Below are positions 24,901 to 37,261 of a DNA stretch of 64,000 bases, in pieces; the first letter of the stretch is position 1; each line of letters starts with the position of its first letter. A program made the translations under genes and the position numbers. Below the pieces are notes generated by a model. The model saw only the letters and a list, made by a program, of their open reading frames with translations. It was not told the origin of the DNA and did no database searches. The DNA lies in NCBI GenBank assembly GCA_019321725.1, contig CM033124.1, positions 13,826,001 through 13,890,000 on the forward strand. The letters are read 5' to 3'. This DNA is from Paulownia fortunei (taxonomy: Eukaryota > Streptophyta > Magnoliopsida > Lamiales > Paulowniaceae).

Positions 24901-26096
24901 ATTCATGTGGTCAGGCAAAATGTTACTGCTAGTGGAGCTCGTCCTAACCCACAGGGTTCCTTCCATTATGGTTCAATCAATGTCACTGATGTGTATGTGC
25001 TCAAGAGTCTTCCACCATTGGTTATTGATGGCAAACTACGAGCTACATACAACGGGATATCATTTGTCAATCCCGATACTCCAATACGGCTGGCAGACGT
25101 ATATAAAGTGAAGGGTGATTATAAGCTTGATTTTCCAAATAAGCCACTGGACAGAGCACCCACCACGGATAGATCTATCATCAATGCTACATACAAGGGA
25201 TTCATAGAAATCATATTGCAGAATAATGACACAGTCGTGCAGACCTTTCACCTGGATGGTTATTCATTTTTTGTAGTCGGGTATGGTCTAAATCTGTAGT
25301 TTCATCTGTACTTACAGATGAACTGTCACCTTTGGGTTTTATTATAGTTTGATTAATGATCTGCAGGATGGGCTATGGCGAGTGGACTGAGAACAACAGA
25401 GGCTCGTACAACAGGTGGGATGCAATATCTCGCTCTACTGTTCAGGTATGAAGTTTATTTAGCTTGCATACATGAAAAGTTGGGGATGTAGTTGCTGATA
25501 TCATCTGCTAGATTTTTTTACTCTATCTATGACAAGATTAAAGCTTTTTGGCGTTTGCTAATTTTTGGCCTTATCATGAACCATTCTAGGACTTCTTTAG
25601 TCGAACTATTTACTTGTGCACTAGATTGGAAATTCTGTTGTACCTTCCATAGACATTTTCCCCCTTCCTAATTCCAACTGTACTTATTTCCTTCTATGAT
25701 GCACAGGTTTTTGCTGGGGGATGGACTGCAGTCTTTGTGTCTCTTGACAATGTTGGTGTCTGGAATCTTAGGACAGAGAACCTCGACAGGTGGTATCTTG
25801 GCCAGGAAACATACATGAGAATTATCAATCCTGAAGATACTGCCAACAAAACAGAATTGCCTGTGCCCGACAATGTTCTCTACTGTGGTGCCCTCGGCCG
25901 CATGCAAAAGTATAGCATAATTACATGCCCACAAGCACACCTGCACATAATCACCATTAGCTCCCTGATACTAACATAGAATTTTAATGTTATTTGCAGG
26001 CCTCAGAAGACTTCCTCAGCGTCCACTCTGCACGTACACTCACTACTCTATGATCTGCTAGTAGTAATTCTTGCAGTAATATCCATTTTACGCTAA
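21956..26096 (+). CDS. SKU5-similar (SKS) multicopper-oxidase-like protein (9 exons)
   Basis: Exons are 21956-22090, 22965-23074, 23186-23456, 23556-23694, 24007-24373, 24915-25280, 25367-25445, 25707-25909 and 26000-26096, all GT-AG, giving 588 residues against 587 for Arabidopsis SKU5. A signal peptide (1-21) is followed by three cupredoxin-like domains with many N-x-S/T sites. Copper ligands of true oxidases are mostly missing: the HxH-type site reads R-S-S-W-Q-D-G, only H453 of the late H-L-D-G block remains, and the final HCH block is replaced by D-R-W-Y-L-G-Q-E-T. This loss defines the SKU5/SKS group. The C-terminus (S-S-A then a hydrophobic tail ending S-I-L-R) fits a GPI signal. SKU5 is a plasma-membrane and wall glycoprotein in directional growth; enzymatic activity is unproven. 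SKS1-3 or SKU5 subgroup cannot be fixed here. Confidence 0.9.
22080..22330 (+). repeat. ~125-bp tandem duplication spanning the exon 1/intron 1 donor
   Basis: Unit 1 (22080-22204) starts TTCCTCAACAGGTGAAATGA and unit 2 (22205 to about 22330) starts TTCCTCAACAGGTAAAATGA. Both continue with 'tttttggttgt.gagtttga', 'atcggcc.ga' and 'gtttcttctgaatg'. Thus the last bases of exon 1 and its splice donor are copied into intron 1. The copied donor (GT at 22216-22217) reads CAG|GTAAAA. Confidence 0.88.
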
Positions 26097-28377
26097 GCTT
26101 TCTTTATGGTTTGGTGGAAAATTTTCAATTCTTGGAAATGGATGGAAGCTCTTCCCGGTGGTGGTAAATGTTGTTGCGGGAGGGCCTGATAGAACTGGTT
26201 TCTTTTATTTTGGACCTTTTTTTTATATTTAATTTTTGAATTTTTTTCAAATTTGATATACCTTGTTTGTGGATGATTAACAAGCGTCAAATTGTCCAAA
26301 GCATTTTCTTGGAGCTTGTTTTAGTGTTGTGACTTTAGGTGATTGGGTTGTTGCGGATGTATCATTCTTTATGTACCCATAGATGGACTTTTTTAATATA
26401 ATTTTCCTCCAATTGTTTTTTTTTTTTTTTTTTGGGACATTTTTAGCTTTGATAGTCCAAATTTTGGACTTATGCTTTAAAATTACATTATTGAAAAAGG
26501 TGAAAGGGATATAACATATAAATATTATGTTAGGGGACCACCCGATTGAAAAATGAAAAATGCGTTATGGATATAGTGTGGTTGGGCTGCACAATAAGTA
26601 GGTTTATCATCTCTTACAAGATTTGGAAATTTCGGAGATTCAAAACCTAAAATTTGAGGCAAGATGAACAACAAAAATCGATCTAAGTGTTTTTTTTTTT
26701 TTTTTTTGAAAAATATGAAAGTGAAATTGTCAAGTGATTAGTTTCAAATAGATATTATTATATTTGAATAAATTATTCAAGTAAAATTATAAATTATTAG
26801 TCTATACGTAATAATATCACCAGCCCATATTATGGGGCTGAGTCTAATATTTTTGAACACCCAATTTGAAGAAAGTATCAACTAAAACTACACAAATATT
26901 GATAAAAATATGTAGGAAAATTATTAGGAAAAAACAGTGGAAATCATGATCTAAGAGTGTGAACTCAAATTAAAGGTCAATTCTTTCAACTCTTGACTGA
27001 TCCTTAAAATTCTCGTGTGAGAGAGAGACAGATTTATCCATTCAGCAAAAAGGGTCATGGGAAAATGTACTCAAATCATTATGTTTCCATATTTAGGGTG
27101 ACTGTAAGAGATAAGGATGACCGCAGAAGGGAGGAACATTAATGAGTGAGTAAAGAATGTGCTGTCTCCCTTATGGCAGACTGGCTGCCCTAGAGGAGGA
27201 AATTAGAGTATTTATACTCCTTTTATCCTAATTTGAATATTTTATTTTGAATGACATCAAGATTTTAAATAAAAATTAAAAAAAATAAAAAAATTAATTG
27301 TTTTAAATTTAAATTTTCTATTAAAAACAATACAAATAGCAGTGTCATATAAATGAGAAATTTTTAAGATAATTATGTATTAACATTATTTATGAGCATA
27401 TCTCTATGCAATGTGCACACACACTACATCCATACATACATACACACCGACGTGTATATATATATATAGCTGATATAAATAAAATTGAACTTATAATCCA
27501 TTCTACATTATGTTAAGTATTTTAATTTTTATCAAAATAAAATACTTAATATAAAATGCATACATTGCAATCTTAAACTATTGAGAAAAATTCAACTACT
27601 ATTTCATATTATCAGGTTTTTTCATAATTCCGATTGTCTAAATTCTGTCGGTCCTGCGTAAGACTTATTGACTCATTCTTGAAAGAAATCCAACTTTTTT
27701 CACTCCTGAACATGATTAAGCTCCACATACCATCTGGAACTTACGTGTTTTTTATGAGAGGACTAATTATTCTGGAGAAGCTTGCAAGGGACCATGTGTT
27801 TTTTATGAAGAAAGTGCTCCTTGGAACATTATACCAAATTCACATGAAAGTTTTTCAGGCGGTTAATGATGTTAACTTCCTCTGCACACAAATATTATAT
27901 GCTGCCACTGTAGTTTGTCCTAAGACACCCCCTATCTGATCATATAATATAATCATGGGCAGCAGCACAAGACTATGTGTGTGTGTGTATATATATATTA
28001 TATGTATGTACTTTTGACCTCTAACCACAGAAGAAACACGCATTGACTTGAAAAGCTAATTCCCTTTTATTTCCTAGGATGCCATGTTTCCAAAGATTGA
28101 GGTCAATGAGTTGGGATACTCTTTCAATGAGTATGTCGATTTTGCAAATTAATTTCTACTATATTTTCTTGAATAGGACAGTGGGGCTTCATTAGCTCAC
28201 CTTATCTCCATATAAGTATGACTATGTTTCCAAGAACTTTTGACAAGACTGATTAAAAACATGGTGGTGTTTCTTGGCTCTGCTGCATTTTCTTGGCTGC
28301 CTATGAAGTTCATCAATGCAAGAAACTGGAAATTCCGGGTTCCGCAAGAAGACTCCGGATGTTGGTAATAGCTTTTC

Positions 28378-28415
28378 TTTTTTTTTTTTTTTTTGGTGGG
28401 GGGGGGGGGGGGGGG
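28378..28415. repeat. T17 run followed by G18 run
   Basis: T at 28378-28394, then GGT, then G at 28398-28415. Such runs are unstable and assembly-prone; the G block could form a quadruplex. Confidence 0.85.
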
Positions 28416-29906
28416 TTATATATATATTCTTGTTGACGTCTTTAACCAAAGTGTATCGAGTTTTGAGCCAGGCCTAGCTGGAAAAGCAATACAGGGTGTA
28501 TATATTTTTCTTCATTTTACTAGTATTTACATGCTAAATTTCGAACAAATGTTCTGAATAAAAAGAGCTTCTTTCATGCAAGAAAAGATTGTTTTCTTCA
28601 CCGTCCATCCCATTTAACTTTTACAGTTCGAAAAAAGTGTTTTTGCACGTTGTATGCTCTTCAACTTTCACCAAATCCTCTCTGAAATGCATTTTTGCCT
28701 TTGAAAAGTGGATGTTCTAAGTTTTAGTCTTCCCTTCTGTGTTTGTAACGTGAAACTTTGAAAACCCTCGTTGGCAGTTGGTATAGTTTTATTTTGTTAA
28801 TAACTTGAGTGCTCATCCCCTTGGATGTCTACTTCAGTAATATATATATGCATATACATACAGTAGCCGTTGGACCATTTTTATCCTCCTCTATTTCAGT
28901 ATTCGTAGCTTTTACTACTACTACTACTAGTTTACTTATGTGTAAAGGAGAAGAAAACCTTTTGCATAAAGGTTTTGGAACCATTGTTCCAACTACCAAG
29001 AGAGAGAACAATGGCATTAGCCTGGCCTTCTAAGTGAGGTTGTTTTGGGCGATGGACCGCAAAGCAAAAGCAAATTCTTTTTATTTGGTATCTCGTATTA
29101 TACTTTATAGATTCACATCAATTTATACAAATAGATATTTAAGTAAATATTTTATAAACTTGAAATGTATATATAAAGTGCAATACAAAATAAGAACAGA
29201 AGATCTGAAATGACTCATATTGATTCAGTGCGTTGCATGATTACCAATGCCACTGTAAAAATGGGCTTTCATAAGGCAATAATCAAGAATTAGAGAAACT
29301 AGATGAACAAGCTTCTGTTCTATTCACTGTTCAAATATAATCACGTAGTTATGGATAATTCTCCCATTAGGCCAGGGTTTGATCAGTAAAAATTTACAAT
29401 TCAGAGCTCTTAAGACTTGATAAAAAAAACAGCCTGTCGGATTTAAATGTTACTATATTTCATTGAAACAGCCTGCACACACAAAACCTTGTACCCAAGT
29501 TACCTGAAATTATTATGCTTGCTTTGAGTATGCTCTATGCTGTTTCTGCTATCTTCCTAAAGGTTTCTTGAATCCGATTTTGGGAAAAATACAAAAGGGA
29601 AATAGATATTTTTACTGCTCAAGACATAGGCATTACACAGATCTGGTATGAACCACAGGTTAACATCATAAACAGCTCTGTGGTTATCATCAGATCATAA
29701 CATATTGGCTACGCTGCCATTCCAACTCATGCAGCGTATGCCAGATTCACAGCTCGACTTGGATAGCTTTAATTATCTTACAAGAATAACATTTTTACTA
29801 AGTTTTTGGCCTTTTTAATTTATTCTAAGTGGGGTATTCAGAGATCAATAACCAGGTTATATTATGATCAGTTTTATTATTTACAAGAAACTGTATAATG
29901 ACACCT

Positions 29907-29926
29907 CCCCCCCCCCCCCCCCCCCC
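29907..29926 (-). repeat. C20 run (G20 on the NAC gene sense strand)
   Basis: An unbroken 20-base C run lies 38 bases beyond the NAC stop codon. On the sense strand it is a G20 tract in the probable 3'UTR. The length may be inexact in the assembly. Confidence 0.85.
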
Positions 29927-29964
29927 GAATATCAAGAGTACAGTCTTGTTTTGCTTTGGCGAAT

Positions 29965-31888
29965 TCACTTCCACAGATCAATCTGACAACTGGAAGACGA
30001 AGTTGAGGCATTTTCTGGTGCCATTTCTTGATTGTTCAAATCTCTGGCAATCAGATTCGAGTCTTCGCTTGCAGGGAATGTATCATTTTCCTTGGAAATT
30101 TCCTCCTGGCTGAGTTGGGATGCCACAAACTTGTCTAGCAGCCTCCAATCTGTCACCTGATCCCCGGAATGTTCACTATTGTTTCTGAACACTGAGTGAA
30201 AATTCTGATCAAGGGTATGATGGACGTGTTCCTGAGTGAGCCCTGATGACTGCAAATTGCTTCCAGGGTTCACATTGAGGCCCCCGAAAGACGGCACGGG
30301 GCTGCAGCTCATGCCGGCTTGCGCCTGCAGCATTTTGGGGCTTTCTAAAAGGGGAAGCTGAAGAAAGTGATCAGGTGGGATTCCATACTGCAAACTCATC
30401 TCCTTCTTGCAAGATGTATAAGGATAGTTGTATGAGAGATTGGGATAAGAATGCTGCTTCGGGGATTCCATGTCTGGCATGAATGAAACATGATCCTCGT
30501 ACCAAATGGGCGAGTCGTGTTCACTGAGTTTCTGCGTGGTGGCTATTCTTTTCTTGAAAACCCTGCAGACTACCCATCCTTCTTCCTGTGTTTATTTTGG
30601 AAAATGACAGTCAACTGGGGGTGATGAAATCTAGTTCATTACACATGGCAACTTCAAATCATTCAGGAATTGAAAATATGACAGTTGAATGAAAATGGTG
30701 AACTGTTTTACCATATATGCATGCTATGAACAGTTGGTCATTGCAGCTACTTATTATGTTATATATCTATTAAATTCATGTTATACCTAGTGTATATGTA
30801 TTGAATTCATTGGATATTATGCAAAATATTTTATTTTTTATTAAATAAAATAAAAGATGTATGGAATCAATGCATATGAACTATATACAACATTTACAAG
30901 ACATTACAAAAGAAATCGGATGCCACATGCATACTGCATTAATTGCAAATTCAGTCAACAAGTTACAGCAGACAATGCTCTTCTTACAAAAAATATGAAT
31001 TTTTTTTACTTTTTTTTTTTTTTTAATTTTCTGTGTGTCTGGACAGGAGTTTGGCAAGAATCCCAACTTTTCCATTAAAAGTCAAAGTAAGTCATGGTGG
31101 GAGGGAATTGAACTTGACCTCCTCATTAACAATGAGAGAGGGAAAAAAGGGTCATTTCTTTCTTCTCTTTCTGCATTTTTTCCTTCATCTTTTTCTTTGA
31201 GGCCAGAAGATGAACCTAATAAATATTTTTTTCACTTAATATGCACATTCTTATGATCACCAAAATCATCATATACTTAGTTGTTTCACATGAAATTTCA
31301 GCAGTAATGCGGGGTGTTTCAAGAACACTTGCCTGAGGGGTTCCATTTTCATCTGTCTCCAGTCGATATTCATGCATAATCCAATCTGATTTTTGACCAT
31401 TTGGAGCTCTGCCTTTATAAAACACCAAGGTTTTCCTCATGCCAATTAAGTCATGCTTTGAATAAATAGCCTTGTCACGTCCTGTTGCTTTCCAAAACCC
31501 TGCTGCTGTGGCTCTATTCGTGCGTGTTCCGGTTGGGTATTTCTTATCTTTGTGGCTGAAAAAGTACCAGTCATTTTGCTCTTCTGTTCCTATTCTGCAT
31601 AGCTCTAACAAAATCAACAGAACAATATCAAATTATTGCTTTCTTATACTAATGTGCTAATACTTTTAACAAATTCTTGATAATGAAGCAGACTAGTCGA
31701 TCGTATTTGCAAATTGAAAATCATGTACCTTGAAGATCCCAAGGCTCAATTTTGTAAAGATCAACATCTTTGATTACATCTAAGTCAATACTCCTGGAAG
31801 TAACCTTCCTTCTAAGATAATAATCGACAAGTTCTTCGTCGGTAGGATGGAACCGGAAGCCAGGAGGAACATGTGAAAAAGTATTCAT
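29965..31888 (-). CDS. VND-type NAC transcription factor, VND4/5/6-like (3 coding exons)
   Basis: Coding exons on the minus strand are 31888-31729, 31604-31333 and 30585-29965, giving 350 residues. The NAC domain (about 7-156) holds [51 protein letters not shown] and [23 protein letters not shown] blocks, then [12 protein letters not shown]. The C-terminus has [14 protein letters not shown] and ends in W-K, as in the VND clade, where it activates transcription. Known role: master switch for xylem vessel secondary-wall formation and cell death. VND4/5/6 is favoured over VND7, whose N-terminus differs. The start at 31888 (M-N-T-F-S-H-V) matches relatives; ATGs at 31891 and 31921 are also in frame. 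The intron 2 donor is GC, not GT. NST/SND1 is the main alternative but its C-terminus differs. Confidence 0.9.
31331..31336 (-). other. GC splice donor of NAC intron 2
   Basis: On the minus strand exon 2 ends CCTCAG and the intron begins GCAAGT, which matches the accepted GC-AG donor consensus AG|GCAAGT. The acceptor is ACACAG before 30585. Only this junction keeps the conserved P-Q|E-E-G-W reading frame; the nearby GT (A|GTGTTC, four bases on) would shift it. Confidence 0.85.
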
Positions 31889-34140
31889 CATTCCTGACTT
31901 AATCTGAGACCTGCAATTCATTAATCATGTGCAGGATTTAGCTAAAATACAACTGAGGGCTCAGAGATTTTCTGTTCTTTTACTATGCTGGAAAAGAAAA
32001 TAAAAAAAAGAATAAAATGGGCTCTTCTTTTTTCTCTGATAATCAATGTTTTATTAGGTTGTATTAGAATTTATAATGCAGGATGGAAATCAAAGAATGA
32101 CTTAACAAGAACTGGGCAGCAGCCTTGCAGCACATCTATTTTCAATTAGCTTGATCCACAAAAAATACTAATCCAGCCTGTATTAATCTAAAAATGGTGT
32201 TATATATTGTATTTATGGTCCAAGTTACCAAAATCAAGTCACAAATTAAACCATTTTCAAATATCTCTAACTTACTTTGTACTTACAATTTTAAAGTAGT
32301 TCATATATATCACTTATTAATTAAATAAAACAAGTAGAATTTTATTTCATCTCCAACATAACTTTTTCGGCTAAGTAAAAGAGTTACTGAAATAATGGAG
32401 TTAATGAAATTTTGCTCAATCTGAACATATATATTTTTGGAATTGTTTGGGGTTGTCGATGTAGGTAAAGAAACGAGAAGGGAAGGAAGAAAATAGTTAA
32501 AAACAAGCAGTAAACATCTCGATGATGATCATTTAGTTTGTTCTATATGTAAGATCATGATTAGCAAAGACGCAAAAAAAAAAAAAAAGTACAATAATAT
32601 AGTAGATTTTAGAATAGAATTACTCGACTGGTTTTTATATATATCACCAAAGCAGCAAGAACAAGGCAATATAGCCTTATTTTGCAAGTCAGTTCTACAT
32701 CTCAAATTCGAGAATCACTCCTTCTAAGAAAATCATTAACCTTTGTAGAATGTTAACAAACTGTAAGTAAGTGTTTTTCTTCATTTGAATGAAGACAATC
32801 ATTGTCTTCTAAATTTGGACCACCTTATTTTATGAAATATTACATAATGAATTGTTGTAAAGTGGATTTAGGAAATCAATCAAATATAATAGGAGACATT
32901 TGAGTTTGAAGGAACCCAATACAATCACATGGCTCGTTTTTATAGAACTTGTTTTCAATCCAACGGATTTGAGTTTTTTAGAGGTGAGAAATTATTTTGA
33001 GATCACCTCTTGATCGATGTTGTAATTAAGCAAAATAATCATAAGATATAAAAATCCCTTAACTTAAGCTTGTAATCAAAGATTAGAGACTCCAATCAGA
33101 TGTTCAATAAGAAATCCACAGATTATTGTCATCCCATGTTTCATTACCCAAAAATAAATTTTCCCATGCAATACAACCATGGATGGATACTAACATCATG
33201 AATTGTTTAGTGCTGGGGTCATTATGAGGTGAAAATAGGACTTATGATATCACTACAAATTCATGAAATGTAAATTGTCATCACTCCCCCTTTACAATTA
33301 TGTGTTTTTAAAGAGTGAGTGTAGCATAGGTAGAAATACTCCAAGGGCGCAATTATGGGCTCACATTCTTAGCAACAAAAATATCCCCTACAAAAAAAGT
33401 AATGAAAATAAGGGGAAAAAGAAGAAATAAACGTGAAAAATGATTTTGATCAAGCTATAAAGGATCACTTTTTTTTCTTTCTTTGTTATCATAAGTTCTT
33501 ATCTCTAAGTATGAAAAATAACCAACAAATTAAATCGCTTTTTTTAAGCAGAGGATTAACATATTTTATGAAGTCATGATTGGCTAAAACACATCAGATA
33601 ACATTAGCTTAAAGGAACGGTACTGATCTTCCATGGTAGAAAATAGAGACTGTAATAAAGTTTTAAGCACCCTTTAATGGCAGATATGCAAGTTCATTTT
33701 CACACACACACACACACACAGTGACTGGACAAAAGAAGTCAACTAAATCAAAGAAAATCGAACCTTGAGAATTTCCAAAATCCCACTGATCTGGGGTACA
33801 CTAACTTCGATCGGGCCCTCCCAAAGTGGAAACCTTTCTCTCTGTAAAGAAGTATGAGCACGAAACTTGAACTAGGAAATCGGGCCCGAATCCCAATATT
33901 TGCTCCAAAACTAGAGGAGAAAAGTCCTGTAAAACCAGACAACTAGAAGACAAAAAAAGACAAGACAGACGCAGAAAATGTCCAAAAGAAGAACAAAGTT
34001 CTCCTCGGGACTTGAACCCCTCAACAATCTTAACTGCACGCAGTGTCTTCTTGTTGTCGGCCTGTATCAGATCCCAGGAAAGGGTTTGTTCTTGTAAATG
34101 AAAAAAGATCGAAAACCCTACTGGCTGAGCAAGGGAAGAA
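31889..34140 (-). promoter_or_regulatory. Probable 5'UTR exon, leader intron and promoter of the NAC gene
   Basis: On the minus strand an acceptor AATTGCAG ends at 31911, just before the start codons. A donor CTCAAG|GTTCGA lies at 33764/33763. This would make a leader intron of 1853 bp and a non-coding exon from about 34140 to 33764, which is clearly less AT-rich than the intron. A TATA-like 'aaatatttaa' lies upstream near 34160-34170. The leader exon contains small upstream reading frames. All of this is inference from signals. The intron holds a (CA)n tract at about 33701-33720. Confidence 0.4.
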
Positions 34141-35840
34141 TGGGAAGAACAAATGGGACTTAAATATTTGAAGGGAAAACACTACCAAATTCTTTAAAGA
34201 GAGAGAAAGTGGAACCCTAATGATGAAAGGTTAAGTAGATTGATTAATGAGCTAACATTTTATTTTGATTGTCTCTCGCTGTCAACAGTGACCTGAATTG
34301 TTGGGAAAGTTTTTTTTTTTTTTGGGCGCGAGAAAAGGTGGCGCAGAATTGGCCACCCGCAACTGATAGAGACTGACTCTCTTGTTGTAGTAGAGAATTT
34401 ATGTCATGTTTGCGTTCACTGAATGTAATTATGTGATCTATTTTCTCCCCCTTTGCCATTTTTGTAGTTTTATTTTGAAGTTGAAAAAATAAAAATATTG
34501 TGTATTTTTGTATTATTGTATTTATTAAAAAAATAATAGTTCAGAGTTAGTAATTTCATATTATAATTTCAAAGTAAGAGGGTATTTAAAAATAGATTAT
34601 TATTTTTGAGACATCCCAAGTAATTGAGTATAAATTTGGAATAGAAAGGGTGTATCTTAGATTTAGAGGGAAAAAGCAAAATTGAGTGTGGTGTGTCGAG
34701 TTTCTTTTTTTGCTTTCCTTTTTCCTATTTGCTTTTAATTCATCTTTTTCCATGTTGGTCTTCAAGTATTCAGATGGAATAATTGTTGGGTTTAGATGTA
34801 CTAGAATATGTCAATAAAGAGTGTAAATGAGTCAACTTAAGTAAAATTTATATTAGAAATATTGAATGAATTCTATACTTTACTCATATTATTATTTGGT
34901 TCAAGAATGGTTTTTTTAATAAGTTGCAATTCAAACAACTTATGAGATCATTAAATTAGTCAAGTTCTATGTTATTTAGCCTTAAGTATGTGTTCAAGTT
35001 CACTTGATTAACTCAATTACACCTTAATCAGTCATGTAACATATAGAAGATGAAATGAAACATTCCAAATTCTATAAGAAAATGAATGTTAATGACAAAA
35101 TGGCAAGTTATAATATTGAAGTTGTTGCTAATTATTATAATAAATTATGAGATTTTTTATTTTACTGCAATAATAATTTTTATAAATATAGTAACAAAAA
35201 TTGTGAATACCATTAAAATATAGTGATATATAAAATTATAAATAAGTTGTCACGATTAGTAGCACATACATAATAACAACTCAATGACAATAAAAAATAT
35301 TATAACGACTTTGACATTTATATTATGTCACTGGATTATCATTATACATGATATTTGGATAATATTATTGTGGTAAAATAAAAGTTAATATAAAATTAAT
35401 ATATATAATTAATGATAACTTTGACACTGCCATTTAATATTCCTAATATCAAAGTTCAAATAATTTGTTCAATAGCATATTTTTGTGGATGGTTCTATTC
35501 TCTTCTTTTGTCCTTTTCTCAAAATTATATCAAGCTAAAATTCCTCTCAAAGATAGAGAAGCTTGTCAGGAGGTTAATTTCTAGTGCAAAAAACACATAA
35601 TTCTCATTCCTTGTCATATTTACAACAATAATACTAATTCTTTTAGATGTTGTATTCTTTTTGAATTGACTTCCTAAAAGAATTCGTTTTGAAGGGAGAT
35701 ATAAAATGGGACAAACAGCAAAACCCAATCAACCAATGAGAAATAGTCTATCCTAAGACTCCTATAAGACACCAAAAAGGGGCAATAAACTATTCATGGG
35801 ACCCTTTATTTATTTAACTTTTTTTTTTTTTTGAAGGGGT

Positions 35841-35871
<31 letters not shown>

Positions 35872-36446
35872 GGGGTGTTGATGACTTAGATGGAACAGTC
35901 TGAAAGCCAAAACCCAAAACCCATGTGTCGAAATGGGGAAAAATGGACCCATCAAACCCAGCTATGTTTCCTTGTCCCTACCAAATTCTTGCCCATCACT
36001 AATGAGCGAATGGGGCCCCAAATGCGCACGGTGCATACTTGATTTCTTTGGGTATATTTCATTTTTTGTGGGATTGGGTGGGTAATTATGCAAAAGAAAG
36101 ACTTTGTGTGGTGACAAATAACTTTGGTGTTTGTTATGTTTAATGATTTGTAATTAATTCTTGTCCTATCTCATTTATTTTTAAAGTTGTTAGCTTGTTA
36201 ACTTTCTCAATTATTACCACCATGATTGTTCCACCCATTTTTTTGGCCCGAGACAGTTACAACCCATGATTTATTTTCAAAGTTTTTCATTGCTTGGAAT
36301 GTGATAAGGTTAAGGGATTTTGTTTTACCACTTGATTGAATTGAAATGAAGTGACAAATGAAAGAGGGTATCACAATGGAGTGAGCATAAACACCTTCTT
36401 CATTATCTTTATTTTTACTGGGTAATTTAGATTTTGAAGATGTTTA
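34141..36446. other. Intergenic region upstream of the NAC gene
   Basis: This includes the presumed NAC promoter to about 34450, then AT-rich sequence. A complex simple repeat sits at about 35819-35875. TGGGGCCCCA occurs near 36012. I see no gene. Confidence 0.45.
35819..35875. repeat. T run, (GT)n and G21 run
   Basis: T run to 35832, then GAAGGGG, then (GT)n to about 35854, then G at 35855-35875 (21 bases). This is a compound low-complexity tract resembling the T-then-G tract at 28378. Confidence 0.85.
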
Positions 36447-36784
36447 GAACCCGTTTGTTTATACATTTGGGTTCCTTTTTATATTTTAAGCATTTTAAAG
36501 TTGAAAATATTTTACTAGATTCTCATACATAATAAATGTGTTTGAAGTAGTTGTTGTGGAAATTAATAATATGAGTCATTTTGATAAAATATAAATTATA
36601 GGTCTGAAAATAACATATATAAGTTCAGAAATGAGCATTTTTAATTTTTAACTTTGACTAATAACCCTTAGAAACGAAAATAAGTAGGATTTCTGTTAAA
36701 AAGTGGGTAAAAGATATATATTTCCAAAATTTCAAAATAGTAAAACAAAAAAAGTTTCTTTTAAAAATTTAAACAAAAGGGGTC
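36447..36784. mobile_element. Tourist-like MITE with exact TTA duplication
   Basis: The ends GAACCCGTTTGTTTA and, inverted, GACCCCTTTTGTTTA match at 13 of 15 positions. TTA flanks both sides (36444-36446 and 36785-36787). The 338-bp interior is non-coding. It lies about 100 bp left of the hAT-like element at 36891. Confidence 0.7.
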
Positions 36785-36890
36785 TTAGAGATCTTTGGCC
36801 TTAATTTTAGTACTCTAATCGCCACAAGAAAAAAGAATAAAAAGAACGCACACAAACTTTGTACTGAGTCAGGGCTCATGAGATATTATT

Positions 36891-37261
36891 CAATGTTTTG
36901 AAAATCGAATTGGATAGGTTAATTCAGTTCAATTGAAATTCGAGGTCGGTCCGATCCGATTAAATATATATTATCGTTTGATCCGTTTGACCATGATCAA
37001 TTTTTATATTTTTATTTTTTTAATAAGTTTAAATTTAAAATTTTGTTATATTTACGTGGTTATTAAGATTTTGCGTTTTGTTAAATATTTTTTTAGTTAG
37101 TTATTTATGTTTTTTTTTTACATTTAAAATATATTATATAATACTTAATTTGTTATATTTTTATTTTACATAATATAATAAAAAAATATAATTTAAGTCA
37201 ATCCAACTTACACTTGAACGACTAGATCGATTTTGTTAGTAGTTCGATTATGAAAATACTG
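36891..37261 (+). mobile_element. hAT-like MITE, family 1, copy D (exact 8-bp duplication)
   Basis: The TIRs are CAATGTTTTGAAAATCGAA and, inverted, CAGTATTTTCATAATCGAA (15 of 19 identical). The 8-mer ATATTATT occurs at 36883-36890 and 37262-37269. These define a 371-bp hAT-type element. It is the best-preserved copy and anchors the boundaries of the other four. No ORF of note. Confidence 0.85.

Larger units (their letters stand above)
26097..29964. other. Intergenic region between convergent genes
   Basis: This is the 3' flank of the SKU5-like gene (plus strand) and of the NAC gene (minus strand). It contains T runs at about 26416 and 26692, (AT)n and (GT)n tracts near 27453 and 27975, and (ACT)n near 28915. 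A GC-richer part at 27020-27200 and 28240-28370 has no long ORF. I see nothing that supports a gene. Confidence 0.5.

Noticed and set aside
27634..28450. Possible small gene or microRNA precursor between the SKU5-like and NAC genes
   Set aside because: The short frames lack family features and I could not fold a convincing hairpin by eye. The GC rise is modest.
33960..34060. tRNA-like T-arm text (GGTTCAAGTCC on the minus strand near 34005-34015)
   Set aside because: Only about three stem pairs form and no A box or acceptor stem is found at the right distance. It falls in the presumed NAC leader.
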